Of a stretch of 64,000 nucleotides of DNA, positions 1 through 10,869 are shown in pieces. The notes under the pieces are model-generated. The model was not told the origin of the DNA. It did not search any database and saw only the letters and a program-made list of their open reading frames with translations. The translations under genes and the position numbers were made by a program. The stretch comes from Plectrocnemia conspersa (lineage: Eukaryota > Arthropoda > Insecta > Trichoptera > Polycentropodidae), in contig VTFK01000539.1 in the NCBI GenBank assembly GCA_009617715.1, positions 1 through 64,000 on the forward strand. The letters run 5' to 3'. Within the stretch, counting starts at the first letter, position 1. Every line of letters starts with the position of its first letter.

Positions 1-1030
1 CCGAAATAATGAATTGAGCTAAACACTCTTGTTAAACTTTTTATTGAACCCAATCTAATACACATTTTTGCATTAAAACATTCGCAATATTGTACAAATT
101 GCAAATTTTATCGACCCAGTTAAAAACTTCTAGGCAGAAGTTAACGTCTCAAATAACTTCCGAAATAATGAAATGAGATAAACTCTTTATTTAAACTTTT
201 TATAGAACTCAATCTAATACACAACTTTGCAATAAAACATTTGCCATTATATACAAATTGCAAATTTTATCGACCCAGTTAAAAACTCCTAGGCAGATGT
301 TAACGTCTCAAATAACTTCCGAAATAATGAATTGAGCTAAACACTATTTTTAAACTTTTTATAGAACTCAATCTAATACACAACTTTGCATTCAAACATT
401 TGCCATTTTATACAAATTGCAAATTTTATCGACCTAGTTAAAAACTCCTAGGCAGAAGTTAACGTCTCAAATAACTTCCGAAATAATGAATTGAGATAAA
501 CACTTTCTTTTTAAACTTTTTATAGAACTCAATCTAATACACAACTTTGCATTAAAACATTTTTTATTTTATACAAATTGCAAATTTTATCGACCCAGTT
601 AAAAACTCCTAGGCAGAAGTTAACGTCTCAAATAACTTCCGAAATAATGAATTGAGATAAACACTTTATTGAAACATTTTATAGAACTCAATCTAATACA
701 CAACTTTGCATTAAAACATTTGCCATTTTATACAAATTGCAAATTTTATCGACCCAGTTAAAAACTCCTAGGCAGAAGTTAACGTCTCAAATAACTTCCG
801 AAATAATGAATTGAGATAAACACTTTTTATCAACTTTTTATAGAACTCAATCTAATACACAACTTTGCATTTAAACATTTGCCATTTTATACAAATTGCA
901 AATTTTATCGATCCAGTTAAAACCTCCTAGGCAGAAGTGAACGTCTCAAATAACTTCCGAAATAATGAATTGAGATAAACACTTTTTTTAAACTTTTTAT
1001 AGAATTTAATCTAATACACAACTTTGCAAC
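1..1030. repeat. Tandem satellite array, 159-161 bp unit, about 6.4 copies
   Basis: The motif ccgaaataatgaattgag recurs at 1, 159, 319, 478, 639, 798 and 957, giving unit lengths of 158-161 bp. Each unit also carries the blocks caaattgcaaattttatcga and cctaggcagaagttaacg in fixed order. Units are very similar to each other, with mostly single-base changes and short T-run length changes, so the array was homogenised fairly recently. The array enters from outside the window and breaks off inside a unit near 1030. There is no coding potential. A diverged copy in reverse orientation lies near 4964-5195. Confidence 0.97.
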
Positions 1031-2500
1031 TCTGATTATGTTCTTCAATAATATTGTTTGATAATTTTAAGTAAATATGTATATTAATTTTGTGATACAT
1101 TTTATCTGACCGGATTAGTGAAATTATACTTATACCAGTGAAAATTTAACTTTACTGTAGTATATACATTATATGTATGTACATTCACTGCATAATAATT
1201 TTTAATTGAATTATTTAATATTTATTTCGTGTCCATAGAAAAATGTAATACTCGATTTTAATCGTGTTCCATTTAAATAATAATAATAAAAAAATATAAT
1301 ATTCAGTACTATTCCAAATTCAAAGAGATATCGCGGATGAGGGTAAAATGACACATCAAAAAATTGTACCCATAGGAGTAAGATCGAGCAAGTTATTAAC
1401 TGTAACCCTATCTAGATATTGAATTTCACACGTATACGATAACTACATCAGCGTTTTTTATATGATATGTAATACATTAGTAGTATGAGTAGCAAAAAAC
1501 ACGATCTTCATTATTCGAGTGTAGATTTCCGATTCGTGATCCGTCCTGCACAATAAACCTTCTGGGAAATCTTTTTAAGAAAAGGAGATTATCGTAGCTC
1601 ACGGCGAAAGCAGAATAACAAACCTTTCGAATGTCTACTCCAGTTTCGCATCGTCTATTTAGTGCAAATGATAAAAATAATTACAGGTGGATACGATTCA
1701 ATAAAACAAGACGTGTTTATCTAGTGCGTCTGTTGCTATGATACAAATTATTAACTATTATTTAAAAAACAAATGAATCAATTAAATTATAAATAATAAA
1801 ATTTATTGGAGTAAAGTGACATTGAGCGATGGTTAAAATACTCGTTGGATTTTTTAACCTAATAAAGCTGGTCTCTTCTGGAATTCAGCCGTATTCCATC
1901 TTCTATATAGAGATATATACAGTTCTCAACACCGCTTTGTCGGTTCATTCTATTCCTGAAGACATGAAGACAGACTCGAACAAAGTGGCGTTTAGAAATA
2001 ACATTTTTAAATATAAATATTTTGAGAGTGTTTTAGATATGTTTGTGGCCACGTGGTAGATATTTTACGTTTGCTAAATTCAGGTCGTGTTTAACAATAA
2101 TCATTTAAAAATATACCACTGAAGTAACCAACGCCGTGAAAGTCATTTATAATAAAAATATTTTTTCTCCGTTAGATAACTCACGTTTATTACAAGATCT
2201 CAATCGCAAAATACTGTAGTGATATATTTAAATATGATAATATTGATTAAAAGATTGAAAGTATTCTAAATATTAGTAATATAAAATTCATTTTTTGTAA
2301 TCTAACGAATATTATCAATGACCCTTTGGGCCATATTTTTCGACCCTTGATAGTAACACATATGGTTATTGATGCGATACTAGTAAATATTTTTAAATAC
2401 ATATTATTTTTCCCTTGATAACAAAATGTGCACACCAAAAAAAATAATAAAATTACAAATAAAAATAGATTTACTAGTTTTAAAAGTATAAGTGATAGAT
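1031..2500. other. AT-rich non-coding stretch, nothing recognised
   Basis: This is low-complexity AT-rich sequence with only short chance reading frames. The 76-codon frame at 1829-2059 has no recognisable motif and no splice context. I see no RNA gene or complete element. Confidence 0.6.
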
Positions 2501-2504
2501 TGGA

Positions 2505-2880
2505 ATGGTTAATTGTTCAAAAAATATTGAATATGAATGTTTCAGTATTTATATATAATATAATATGTTACTAGTATATTTTTATATGTATTTAATAGTA
2601 AATAAATATGTACATACATTTAATACTAAAATTAGACACAATTTAAGGATAGTTAGGTAAAAGAAAATGAGTACGGCCAGGGGATTAATGTACGGAGGTG
2701 TAAAATTATATATTATTCCTAGGACAATCCACAAAAATAAAAATGTAGCGGGTTTTCTAAACGGAATAAAGAAACACATCGTGCATTAAGAAATAAATTT
2801 AAATATTAAGATTTTTTTCATTTGCTATTTATGTTTATATTACGTATTATTATATAGATGTTTAGTTACAATTTGTTTAG
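2505..2880 (+). mobile_element. 3' end of a non-LTR retrotransposon (LINE), copy 1, decayed
   Basis: The plus-strand frame ending at the stop near 2787 closely matches the better preserved copy at 33400-33672, including residues TARG, the IIPRTIHKNKNVA block and a terminal IKKH. The pattern G-x-x-L-Y-N/I-x-x-P-x-x-I followed by a basic tail is what I know from the extreme C-terminus of many LINE reverse transcriptase proteins. This copy has in-frame stops upstream of 2670, so it is dead. The similarity to copy 2 continues past the stop into a shared 3' untranslated segment. Assignment to a LINE is by motif only; the pairwise repeat relation is certain. Confidence 0.6.
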
Positions 2881-3524
2881 TGCAAAAAATAGCTATATCA
2901 GTTTAATAAATTATTAAAATAATTAAAAACATATTTTTAAACACCTAACTAGCTATAAGTAATTAAAATGATAGAGTCATAAACTCTTATTTTAATGCAG
3001 GCATTAATTGAATACGATTACCCTTACAGATTAGCCAATCTACTCGGCATACATTTAAAATAACTTCATTATATTATATAAAAGTGATTACATTAGCAAG
3101 ATTCGTACCTAAGTAGTAGATTGCCTATTGTGCCTTATATAGATGACATAATTACACAACCGTTCCGTAAATACAAAATAAACATAGCACTGATAATTCC
3201 TAAATAGGCACGCGATTACGCTCGAAATAATATAATAGTTTGACCTTGAATAAAAGCATTTATGTACACGTTGTAGGGTGTGTACACACAGTATTTGTTT
3301 TAGTTGAAAATAAATTATATATGGGTAATGATTTATTTAAATGATATATTTTTATGACAAGATAACACAATGAATCTGAATGGTATAATAACATAATTTA
3401 TATATAATATAAATAATATCTATATTATATGTACTACATACACTTATTCCATAAACACGATTTACGCGATACTCCTTTCACGCAATTAAAAAATCATTTT
3501 TTTTAAATACATAAAACATATTTA

Positions 3525-3815
3525 GTTCCACATGTGGAGCGTGGCGATGTACAAACGCATGGGTTAATGGTATACTTCCACTTATTGCACATGACCTACA
3601 TCTGGAACATCTCCCACTGTCCATGCAGTGTCATATGTCATACTTTTTAGAGTCTACATGTGTCGCTAAAGATTAAGCTCGGTTATTTTATAATTTAAAA
3701 AAACGTTAAAAAGAACACGCAAATACTATTCGATCGTTTTATTACAAAATTCGTTATATGCCTCGATTTACGCGATATTTTCCGGAACGTACATACCGCA
3801 AAATCAAGGGATGAG
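3525..3815 (+). repeat. Dispersed repeat A, copy 1
   Basis: Two blocks, gtacaaacgcatgggttaa near 3550 through the ccatgcagtgt block near 3622, and the segment with cgatttacgcgatatttt and aaaatcaaggga (3760-3810), recur in the same order on the minus strand at 10300-10520. The copies are diverged and have indels. Part of the other copy read on its plus strand resembles the W-rich end of LINE polyproteins, so this may be an old retrotransposon tail, but that is a weak guess. Confidence 0.7.
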
Positions 3816-4456
3816 AATACATATGTGAATATGAGAATACAATTTTTAGAGTGGAACACAGCATTTAATTGAGACATACCTATTAGAAATTGAATGAATA
3901 TATAAATATACATAAAAAAAAGTTTTACAAATAACGTGCCAAATATAAGAAGTATTAGTATCAAATTTTCCATAAAGTATAACAGTAACTAAAAAAAACA
4001 TTATATATAACTATGCGGTATCCGATTAAAAACCAACATGCAATTGTGTATTTAATTATATTGTAGATCCTAAGTTAAGCGAAGTAAATATAAATAAAGA
4101 AAGAACTGTAGATAGGAATTTCATTATTTGGCTCAATTTAATATATCGCCTGTAAATTGTGTGTGTGTGTGTGCTATGTATTATTACATTTCCACGACAA
4201 GTACTAGCAGTCGTTAAAGCTTCTGCTTTGGTTAACGAAGAATATTCGTGCGTGACTATAGTCGTAGACGTACTTTAATCAACGCTCGTCGGCGAGCTTC
4301 AACAGGTGTTTATGCATAATTCAAGAGTATAATGCTCCAGAATTTGAATAATCACTAGATTTGATCAGTTGTGAATATCCAATATTATTGAGAACATCGA
4401 AGACGAAACGATTTTATACAAAAAAAAAGTAAACCGTCCATTCATACCGTTCATCC

Positions 4457-4624
<168 letters not shown>

Positions 4625-4902
4625 TGTAAAAGGAAATATATTATGTGTGACGTTTAGAATCAATATCAGACCCACTCACATTTGCTTACTTTTGTGTTTA
4701 ATGAAAATATATCTAGAGTAATAGTCTAATAACACCCAGACCAGTATATAATGCATTAAAGAGTCAAGGATGATATTATAAATATTATTCTTATAAATGT
4801 AGACAAAAAAATAAATAAAATATTTATATTGATATCGAAATTAGATCTATATTATAGCAAATTAAATATTGTATGATTTTATAAAATAGAGCATTATTCG
4901 AG

Positions 4903-4963
4903 CAATTAGCATTATATTCTAACCTTAAAATAAAATTTTAAGGTTAGAATATAATGCTAATTG
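4903..4963. repeat. Perfect inverted repeat, 29-bp arms, 3-nt loop
   Basis: The left arm 4903-4931 and right arm 4935-4963 are exact reverse complements separated by aaa. The right arm runs directly into the reverse-oriented satellite unit that starts about 4964. A perfect 29-bp stem in otherwise drifting sequence suggests a recent inverted duplication or a selected hairpin. Nothing in it resembles a known microRNA that I recognise. Confidence 0.95.
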
Positions 4964-5195
4964 TTAATTGCAACGTTAACTCTAACCTAAAATCTCCTAG
5001 CCCGATCGATAAAATTCGCAATTTACGAACTATTGCAAACTTTGTTTAGCAAAGTTGTTTATTACTCTGAGTTCTACCAGAATTGCTTTTTAACATTCCT
5101 TTTAGTCCGTTTTTATGGCAGTTATTAGCAATGTTAACTATAGCCTAGGAGCTCTTAACTCGATCGAGAGCGACGATTATTTCAGCCCAGATAAT
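4964..5195 (-). repeat. Diverged satellite units in reverse orientation
   Basis: Read on the plus strand, this contains in order aacgttaact, an aatctcctag block, cgataaaattcgcaattta, gcaaagttgtttatta and gagttcta. This is the order in the reverse complement of the 1-1030 unit (aacgttaact, cctaggagt, cgataaaatttgcaattt, gcaaagttgtgtatta, gagttcta). A second partial unit starts at about 5128 with gcaatgttaact and the cctaggagctc block, about 164 bp on. The divergence is much greater than inside the main array, so this is an old relic. Confidence 0.8.
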
Positions 5196-6359
5196 GCTAC
5201 TCTCTGTAAGCTTTTATATTCTAATTTATTTTAATTTTATCTACTAATAATTGTGTTTTACTAATATTTGTGAAAATCTTACTAATATTTGTGTTTTACA
5301 CCAATACACATAAATATTAACTCAATTTCCATTAGTTTTACATGTAGTAAAATAAATGTCAGTTTGAATTTTCTTTACTTGTTTAGAAATCTGGCAGATA
5401 TGCAGATTTTTCAGTAAATAAAATACAGAAAAAATAAGTATTTTCAGTTCAATAACTTTTCTTGTTGTATTCAACTTTTAAACTGCTCTTAATTATTAGT
5501 TAAGCTTAACATATGCGTGTCTAAAAGCAATTATTGTTGCGATTGTATTTTAGATTCTGAACGAATAAATTATATATTTCTGTATTTTATTTTCCCCTAA
5601 TCGAATTAATTTTCTGATATAAAAATAACAAATATAAAAAATTGTCCTATTGCCTTTACATCGATATGTATCTGGCATAAGCGCCAATTTCAGCTTTGAG
5701 AAACAGTGGCGTAGTCTGGCTCATATTGATTATCACGTCTTATACATACACTCGGAAATAAATTAAACAATTACTATACCGTGGAAATACTGTAACAGTT
5801 GAGTGTCCATTACTTTGGGCTAACTCGATTAATTAATTTTATTAACATAAATATCTAATACAGGTTTTACCTTATTACGGATACTTTAAATGGAAGACAC
5901 GCGAACGATTTTAAGAAAAGCGAAGAAAGAAAAGGAAGATCACGTTAACACATTAAGGTCTGACGTCAACCGTGACGAAACGTTCAGTCATTTGATAAAT
6001 TGAACATCTGAAACATGGCCGAGGCGAATTCATGGATTTACTTCTATTTTTATGTACATTTATAAACTTCTAGAGAAAATCGTGAATCATGGAAATATTC
6101 CGTAATGGAGAGCGGGTGATTTATTTCGGCCGCTTTGTTCGAATTTTGCATTGTGTGGATTGTCGTAAATAATAGGGTTTGTGTCGTTTTTAATACAAAA
6201 ATGTTGTAGACAAAAATCGCCAGCTGAAAAAATAGTTACGTATATATAATATAATACATTATGTAATATTTTGTGTGAATCTAAATATGCCCTTATTTAA
6301 ATTGAGCTTGCGTGACAAATTATTATGGCATTTGTGTAATACGTCAATATTGAGTCGCT
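5196..6359. other. Intergenic AT-rich stretch; isolated hAT-like terminus
   Basis: No gene is seen. At 5704-5714 the sequence cagtggcgtag is identical to the outer end of the MITE at 10595-10861, and it may be the surviving terminus of a decayed relative; no partner terminus was found. Confidence 0.35.
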
Positions 6360-6890
6360 CTACTTTTCGCTCTTCAAACTTTTTTATCCCTCCACCTCCC
6401 TCTTTTTCGCGTTGACCTCAAAATATGTTTTTAATATAGTTAATGCAACTCACGTTGTATGTGCGCAAAAGTTCTCACAGCGGCATAAATAACTGGAAAG
6501 ACAGTGTTGCAGTCCAGCTGCTTGTTAGTATCCCTCCTGTCCGTTTTTATTTTCCCATCATCGCGGTCACGAAGAATGAAACGAAAATATGCGTCGGTCT
6601 TCGGGACGTGTTTATCCGAAGCCAATGTACGGCTATTTCGGGTTGGGCGAGTGGGAAAAAAAGCAGCGAAAAACAAAGTTATTCGTTCACAATCCGACGA
6701 AAGACGCACTCACTGTACTGTGTGTGAGATAGGCTTTTTTTATTTTTTCGGTAAAATGGCAACTCGTGCACTGAACTGTATTATCCACATGAATAGTGAT
6801 AGCACAGAAAATGTAATAATATCACTGCAAAAAGCGCAGACGGAACGACACACACCGCAATGGACTCTAGCAGACTGAACTTGAGCATTT
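6360..6890. other. GC-balanced island open on both strands, function unknown
   Basis: This 0.5 kb block is richer in GC than its surroundings and stays open for 89-124 codons in two plus-strand frames and one minus-strand frame. The predicted proteins overlap in all of them, show no known motif, and no frame is clearly favoured, so openness probably reflects base composition. It could be an untranslated first exon or promoter of a gene outside the window, or a conserved non-coding element. Confidence 0.3.
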
Positions 6891-7780
6891 GCGTGTAAAT
6901 GTTAGTGCGTGAATATAATGTCAATCCCTCTGGCGACGCCTATTCGAAACAGAATAGAAAATGGTTCTATACTTCAATAAGTTATAGATTCAACTAAAAG
7001 CTTACATATTATGACCATATCTATAATATTTAAAAATAAAATATATTATATTAACACATACTGACCACGAGGGGTACACCATACTTTCACCAACATGAAT
7101 TTACATCGGTGGTAGCCAAACATAAAGTAATCAGATGTGTCGGACTGTAATGCAGGACTCTGGTAAGAGCAAAAGAGGTGGAGCTCAGACTTTTTTGTTT
7201 GTTTACACCCCCATTAATTTATTAAATATATAAAAATTATCAAAAAATACTAGCCCAAAAACTTATTAAAATTAATAAAAATACTTCTGTTTAATACAAA
7301 AAACGCAGAAATATAAAAAAGCACATACATATACTATCAATTATACGGAATCGGTGAGATCGTTTATTGCGTAAAATGGACATTTTTTTCTAAATTCATG
7401 TAAAGTGTAAGTCTGTTGCTTCATTCAGAAATTAGGCAAATTACCTACAGAATGCACGCATTAAGCGAAAAAAATAGTAGCGTTCCCGTAGTGTTTATTT
7501 TAACTAAACTAAATGAAAATTTAGACAGTAGCGAAATGACACGTTTATTAGAGGGTCCAAACCAACGCTCTCTCGCTAGCGCTCGTTTGTATCTATTCTG
7601 TCCAATGACTAGCCCGTTAGTCACGTGTTGATTACTATTTTAGAAATATGTAAGCAATTATTTACAAATTTTTATGTTTTAATTCGTAAAGATTATTGTA
7701 TTTGTACTATTTATCAGTAAACTAAGTATTTTATATTTATTTTTAGAAAGAGAAATAACAGGTGACTCAGTAATTATTAA
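6891..7780. other. Non-coding stretch, nothing recognised
   Basis: The frame at 7416-7631 has no recognisable domain. The block around 7550-7630, with clustered gct/agc motifs, is more GC-rich but not identifiable. Confidence 0.4.
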
Positions 7781-8066
7781 AGGGTTAATACAATTTTTTT
7801 GTCGTCATATTTATGGTTCTAGTCGTTTTTGGCATTCTAAATGTAGATAAACATTACTGTTTGATTGATTTATTTTTATATAATCAAATGACATTTGGTC
7901 TAGTTACGAAAAACACCACCGGAGCGCTACTATCGCATCTAACCTATTACACAATAAAAGATTTAAAATTGACCATATACCCACTATATACATCGTGAAA
8001 AAACCTGCTAATAAAATTTGTATGTCGTCATATTTATAGTTCTAGATTTTTATGGCATTCTAAATG
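7781..8066. repeat. Direct repeat pair, about 60 bp, spaced 223 bp
   Basis: gtcgtcatatttatggttct at 7801 returns as gtcgtcatatttatagttct at 8024, and both continue to ggcattctaaatg (ending 7843 and 8066). Similarity extends about 20 bp upstream of each. The intervening 180 bp could be the inside of a small element or a segmental duplication; I cannot decide. Confidence 0.85.
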
Positions 8067-8730
8067 AAGAGGTACTGGCCTTTTTGATGCTGTGCGGTGC
8101 GGGAGCTAGGGTAATAGCTAGAGATGTGCCGGCGGAAAAAAACGGATTTTTTGATGAGAATAAATGAAAAAATTGGTAAAATCTGGAGATTAAAAAAAAA
8201 ATAAAAAACCTATTGAGACTTTTTTAAATACAAACAACACTTTCCAATATTAGCTGTTTCGAATACTATTAACATCGTTGTGTTGCGCTTTGGATTAATT
8301 TATCACAAAGTGGACGGAATACGCTGTTAGCAGCCATAACGGCCTGGGATGTAAAGAATATTATTGCACTGTTGTTACATTTAATTTTCAATATTAAAAT
8401 TTTGATTTATATTTTTAATTTGAGCGTGGCGCTGTGATAGTACTTAAATTTGGTTCAAATATAGTAATTAATATCTTAATTTTTCTATACGCGTTTGTTA
8501 TCGGGGCTCAATTTATTTAATAAATATATTTATTTATAATTATAAATAACATTTTTCAATAGGTTCGTTGCAGTTATTTATAGATTATACTGATTAACGC
8601 TTACTCGCATTGTTTTAATTTTATAAGGTATTTATGTAGCAAAACAACGTTTGCTGTAATTATTTTTGTGAGGTTATATGAACTGTCTGTCACTATCCTT
8701 TCCTTTATTATAATATACACGGCGTACACA

Positions 8731-8822
8731 CAGGGTTACCATATTTATAAAGCTCTAAACCGGGACAGCTAAAAAAGTCAGCTCGGAAATTTTGTGAAAT
8801 CGTGACGTATGGTAGGCCTATG
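8731..8822. mobile_element. Possible 92-bp decayed MITE
   Basis: The left end cagggttaccata (8731-8743) is matched at the right end by tatggtaggcctatg (to 8822), an imperfect inverted repeat with a 2-bp insertion. CAGGG ends are common in hAT-type elements. The flanks (gtacaca and gtactgag) are only partly alike, so a target duplication is not secure. Confidence 0.35.
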
Positions 8823-8871
8823 TACTGAGTAAATTGAGCTCCAAGTTGGTTACAATATACTCGACCAACTT

Positions 8872-8885
8872 CAGGGGCGCCCCTG
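8872..8885. repeat. Perfect 14-bp GC palindrome
   Basis: caggggcgcccctg is an exact palindrome in an AT-rich setting. It could be two fused transposon termini of the CAGGGGCG type, or a protein binding site. Confidence 0.7.
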
Positions 8886-9347
8886 TGTAAATTATTCGTT
8901 TGGCCCCAAAATGCCTTTGAACTAAAATAAATTCATTTTTATATAGAACTCATACTGTAATACACAACATTTAAGAAACACTTAGTATAAGAGTACAGCA
9001 CAAATAAAAAACATATTCAAAGATATAATTTATTTTATCAGATTAGATAATACTCGATCATAATCAAGATGTATAATTAAATTACATAAATAAATGTTTG
9101 TTTAGACTGACACTGGTTTATGTACTGCTTTACAAATAACAATGACTATTACAATTTATTTAAAATATGAAAAATTACCTAAAATCTATATTGAAATTTA
9201 ATTTTTACTATTTTTTTTAATAAAATCATCATATGAACTAAAACGCTCAATACATTACTGTTGGAAATATTTCATATAATTTAAATACCAGATTAGAGAA
9301 ACTTCCAAGAACATTTTTTTAATCAAATCCGTTAAATAATTAGCCCG

Positions 9348-9914
9348 TCAATATCTATATTTAGTAGAATAATCCTTCGGCGAAACCACCAGACCTCTGC
9401 CTTTTCTAGCGCCTCTGTATACAGTCTCTATTATGTCAATCATTTCTTGTTTATCTTCCAGTGTCCAGTTTATTTTGTTGTTATTACCAGTGCCCAAATC
9501 AATCATTATATGTTTATTGCGGAAAAAGAACATGACTGTGCATGGATCGTAAAGTTCGTACCTGAAATATATACGTTGATTATTAATAATTACAAATAAT
9601 AAAAAATAAAATTTTGTTACATACATTTTATTGAAATCCGGTACTTCAGTGATATCAACTAAATAAATTACAGCAAAGTTTTTAACTTTTTCGGCAATGC
9701 TATATAGAACTTCGTCCATTTTCATACACGTTGGATCCCAATCGTGCCCAAATCTAATAACCTGAAAAAGAGAAAAGTGAAAGATCGCTGTCAAAATGAT
9801 GCATATATTTTTAGGTTATAATAATAAAAACAATACCACAACTCTATCTTCTTCTGATAATATGGCTTGATCCACCTGCCATCCATTGTGTAAATGTCCT
9901 AACATGTACGACAT
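9348..9914 (-). CDS. Dim1: U5 snRNP thioredoxin-like protein Dim1 (TXNL4A), complete
   Basis: Three coding exons on the minus strand join at 9914-9837, 9761-9625 and 9561-9348 (429 nt, 142 aa plus stop), with GT-AG introns at 9836-9762 and 9624-9562. The protein starts MSYMLGHLHNGWQVDQAI and ends STKYRY, and its length equals the usual 142 aa of this family. It contains the thioredoxin-fold segment VIRFGHDWDPTCMKMDE (from residue 27), where the redox CxxC of true thioredoxins is replaced, as is normal here, and the GTGNNNKINW loop (about residues 97-106). Family knowledge: it is a core component of the U5 snRNP and U4/U6.U5 tri-snRNP, needed for spliceosome activation in the nucleus. The phases of all junctions agree (0, then 2). 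It lies downstream of the septin gene on the same strand but is 3.2 kb away, so no shared transcript is implied. Nothing is broken. Confidence 0.97.
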
Positions 9915-10299
9915 CTTAAAACGAGAATAAAACGCCTAGAATGTGAAAAACCAAACAACAATCACAAACGTAGAGCCGTTCTGTCAACTGTGCTGCCAGT
10001 ACACAAAATCATATATTGTCTATAGTTTTTTATAGAGATAAATAATAACAATAATTATATAATAGTAATAATAGATACAGATTTATAAAATAGTATTTAA
10101 TTATTTATTTATTTTTAATTATAAATATTTTTTTATTTATAAATAAAATTCATTAATATTTAATACCATTTTAAATTTTACAGATTTATTTTAAATGAAG
10201 ACCTCTTAAATTAAATATTATACCAAATTTTTAAAAATCCAGATTTTTTTTATTAAAATATTTTGCTGGTTTGCCGATACACTATAAATGTTTAAAATG

Positions 10300-10520
10300 G
10301 CAATACACCCATCCCTTGATTTACGCGGTCTCCGGCATCACTAATCAATTGGAGACGGACATTGGATAAGATAATTTGGGAGAATGCAACTCAGGACACA
10401 CTGCATGGGCAGGGGGAGAGGTTCCAGATATAAGTCAAGAGCAAGAAGTGGGCATAAGCTAACTAATTAGCCCATGCGTTTGTACATTGCTGCACTACAC
10501 GTGTAGATACAAATCTGATT
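10300..10520 (-). repeat. Dispersed repeat A, copy 2
   Basis: Its reverse complement matches 3525-3815 in block order, including the ccgcgtaaatcaaggga-like block, the cccatgcagtgtg block and gtacaaacgcatgggc. Read on the plus strand, one frame near 10335-10430 gives W-R-x-T-L-D-K-I-x-W-x-N-A-T-Q-D, faintly like the tail of RTE/jockey-type polyproteins. I treat this as an ancient retrotransposon relic of uncertain class. Confidence 0.65.
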
Positions 10521-10586
10521 TTGAGTATTTAAAAAAACGATTTTCTTAACCGAGTAAATAAAAGATATGTGTATATGGAATGAATG

Positions 10587-10869
10587 TCTGTAGTCAGCGG
10601 CGTAGCTAGGGTATGTGCCGCCCGGGGCAATCCTTAAAATTGCCGCCCCCCCCATACATTTTTTGCAGGGTCATAAAATCAGCATTTCTTAAAATAATAA
10701 ATCGATTATTGTTAAGCTCTTGCTATTCGTAGATTTACGTAAATTTTGGTTTATTCATGGTTAAGAACCACACTAGACGATTCCATCGCGAATATGTCGC
10801 CCCCAAGCAAGTGCCGCCCGGGGCGGCCCGCCCCCTCCGCCCCCCCATAGCTACGCCACTGTCTGTAGT
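10587..10869. mobile_element. hAT-type MITE (267 bp) with 8-bp target duplication
   Basis: The element occupies 10595-10861. Its ends cagcggcgtagcta and tagctacgccactg form a terminal inverted repeat with one mismatch, followed inwards by GC-rich gccgcccggggc blocks at both ends. It is flanked by exact 8-bp copies of tctgtagt (10587-10594 and 10862-10869). An 8-bp duplication with CAGNGGCGTAGC ends fits the hAT superfamily. It encodes no transposase. The intact duplication suggests a fairly young insertion. Confidence 0.9.

Noticed and set aside
1..1030. Regular repeats considered as a CRISPR array.
   Set aside because: The whole unit is repeated with no variable spacers, and the genome is animal.
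6440..6878. Overlapping open frames on both strands as a gene.
   Set aside because: No frame is favoured and no motif or splice site supports an exon; kept only as an unexplained island.
9348..9794. A single 148-codon frame through Dim1.
   Set aside because: It reads through intron 2. The three-exon model restores the exact 142-aa protein.
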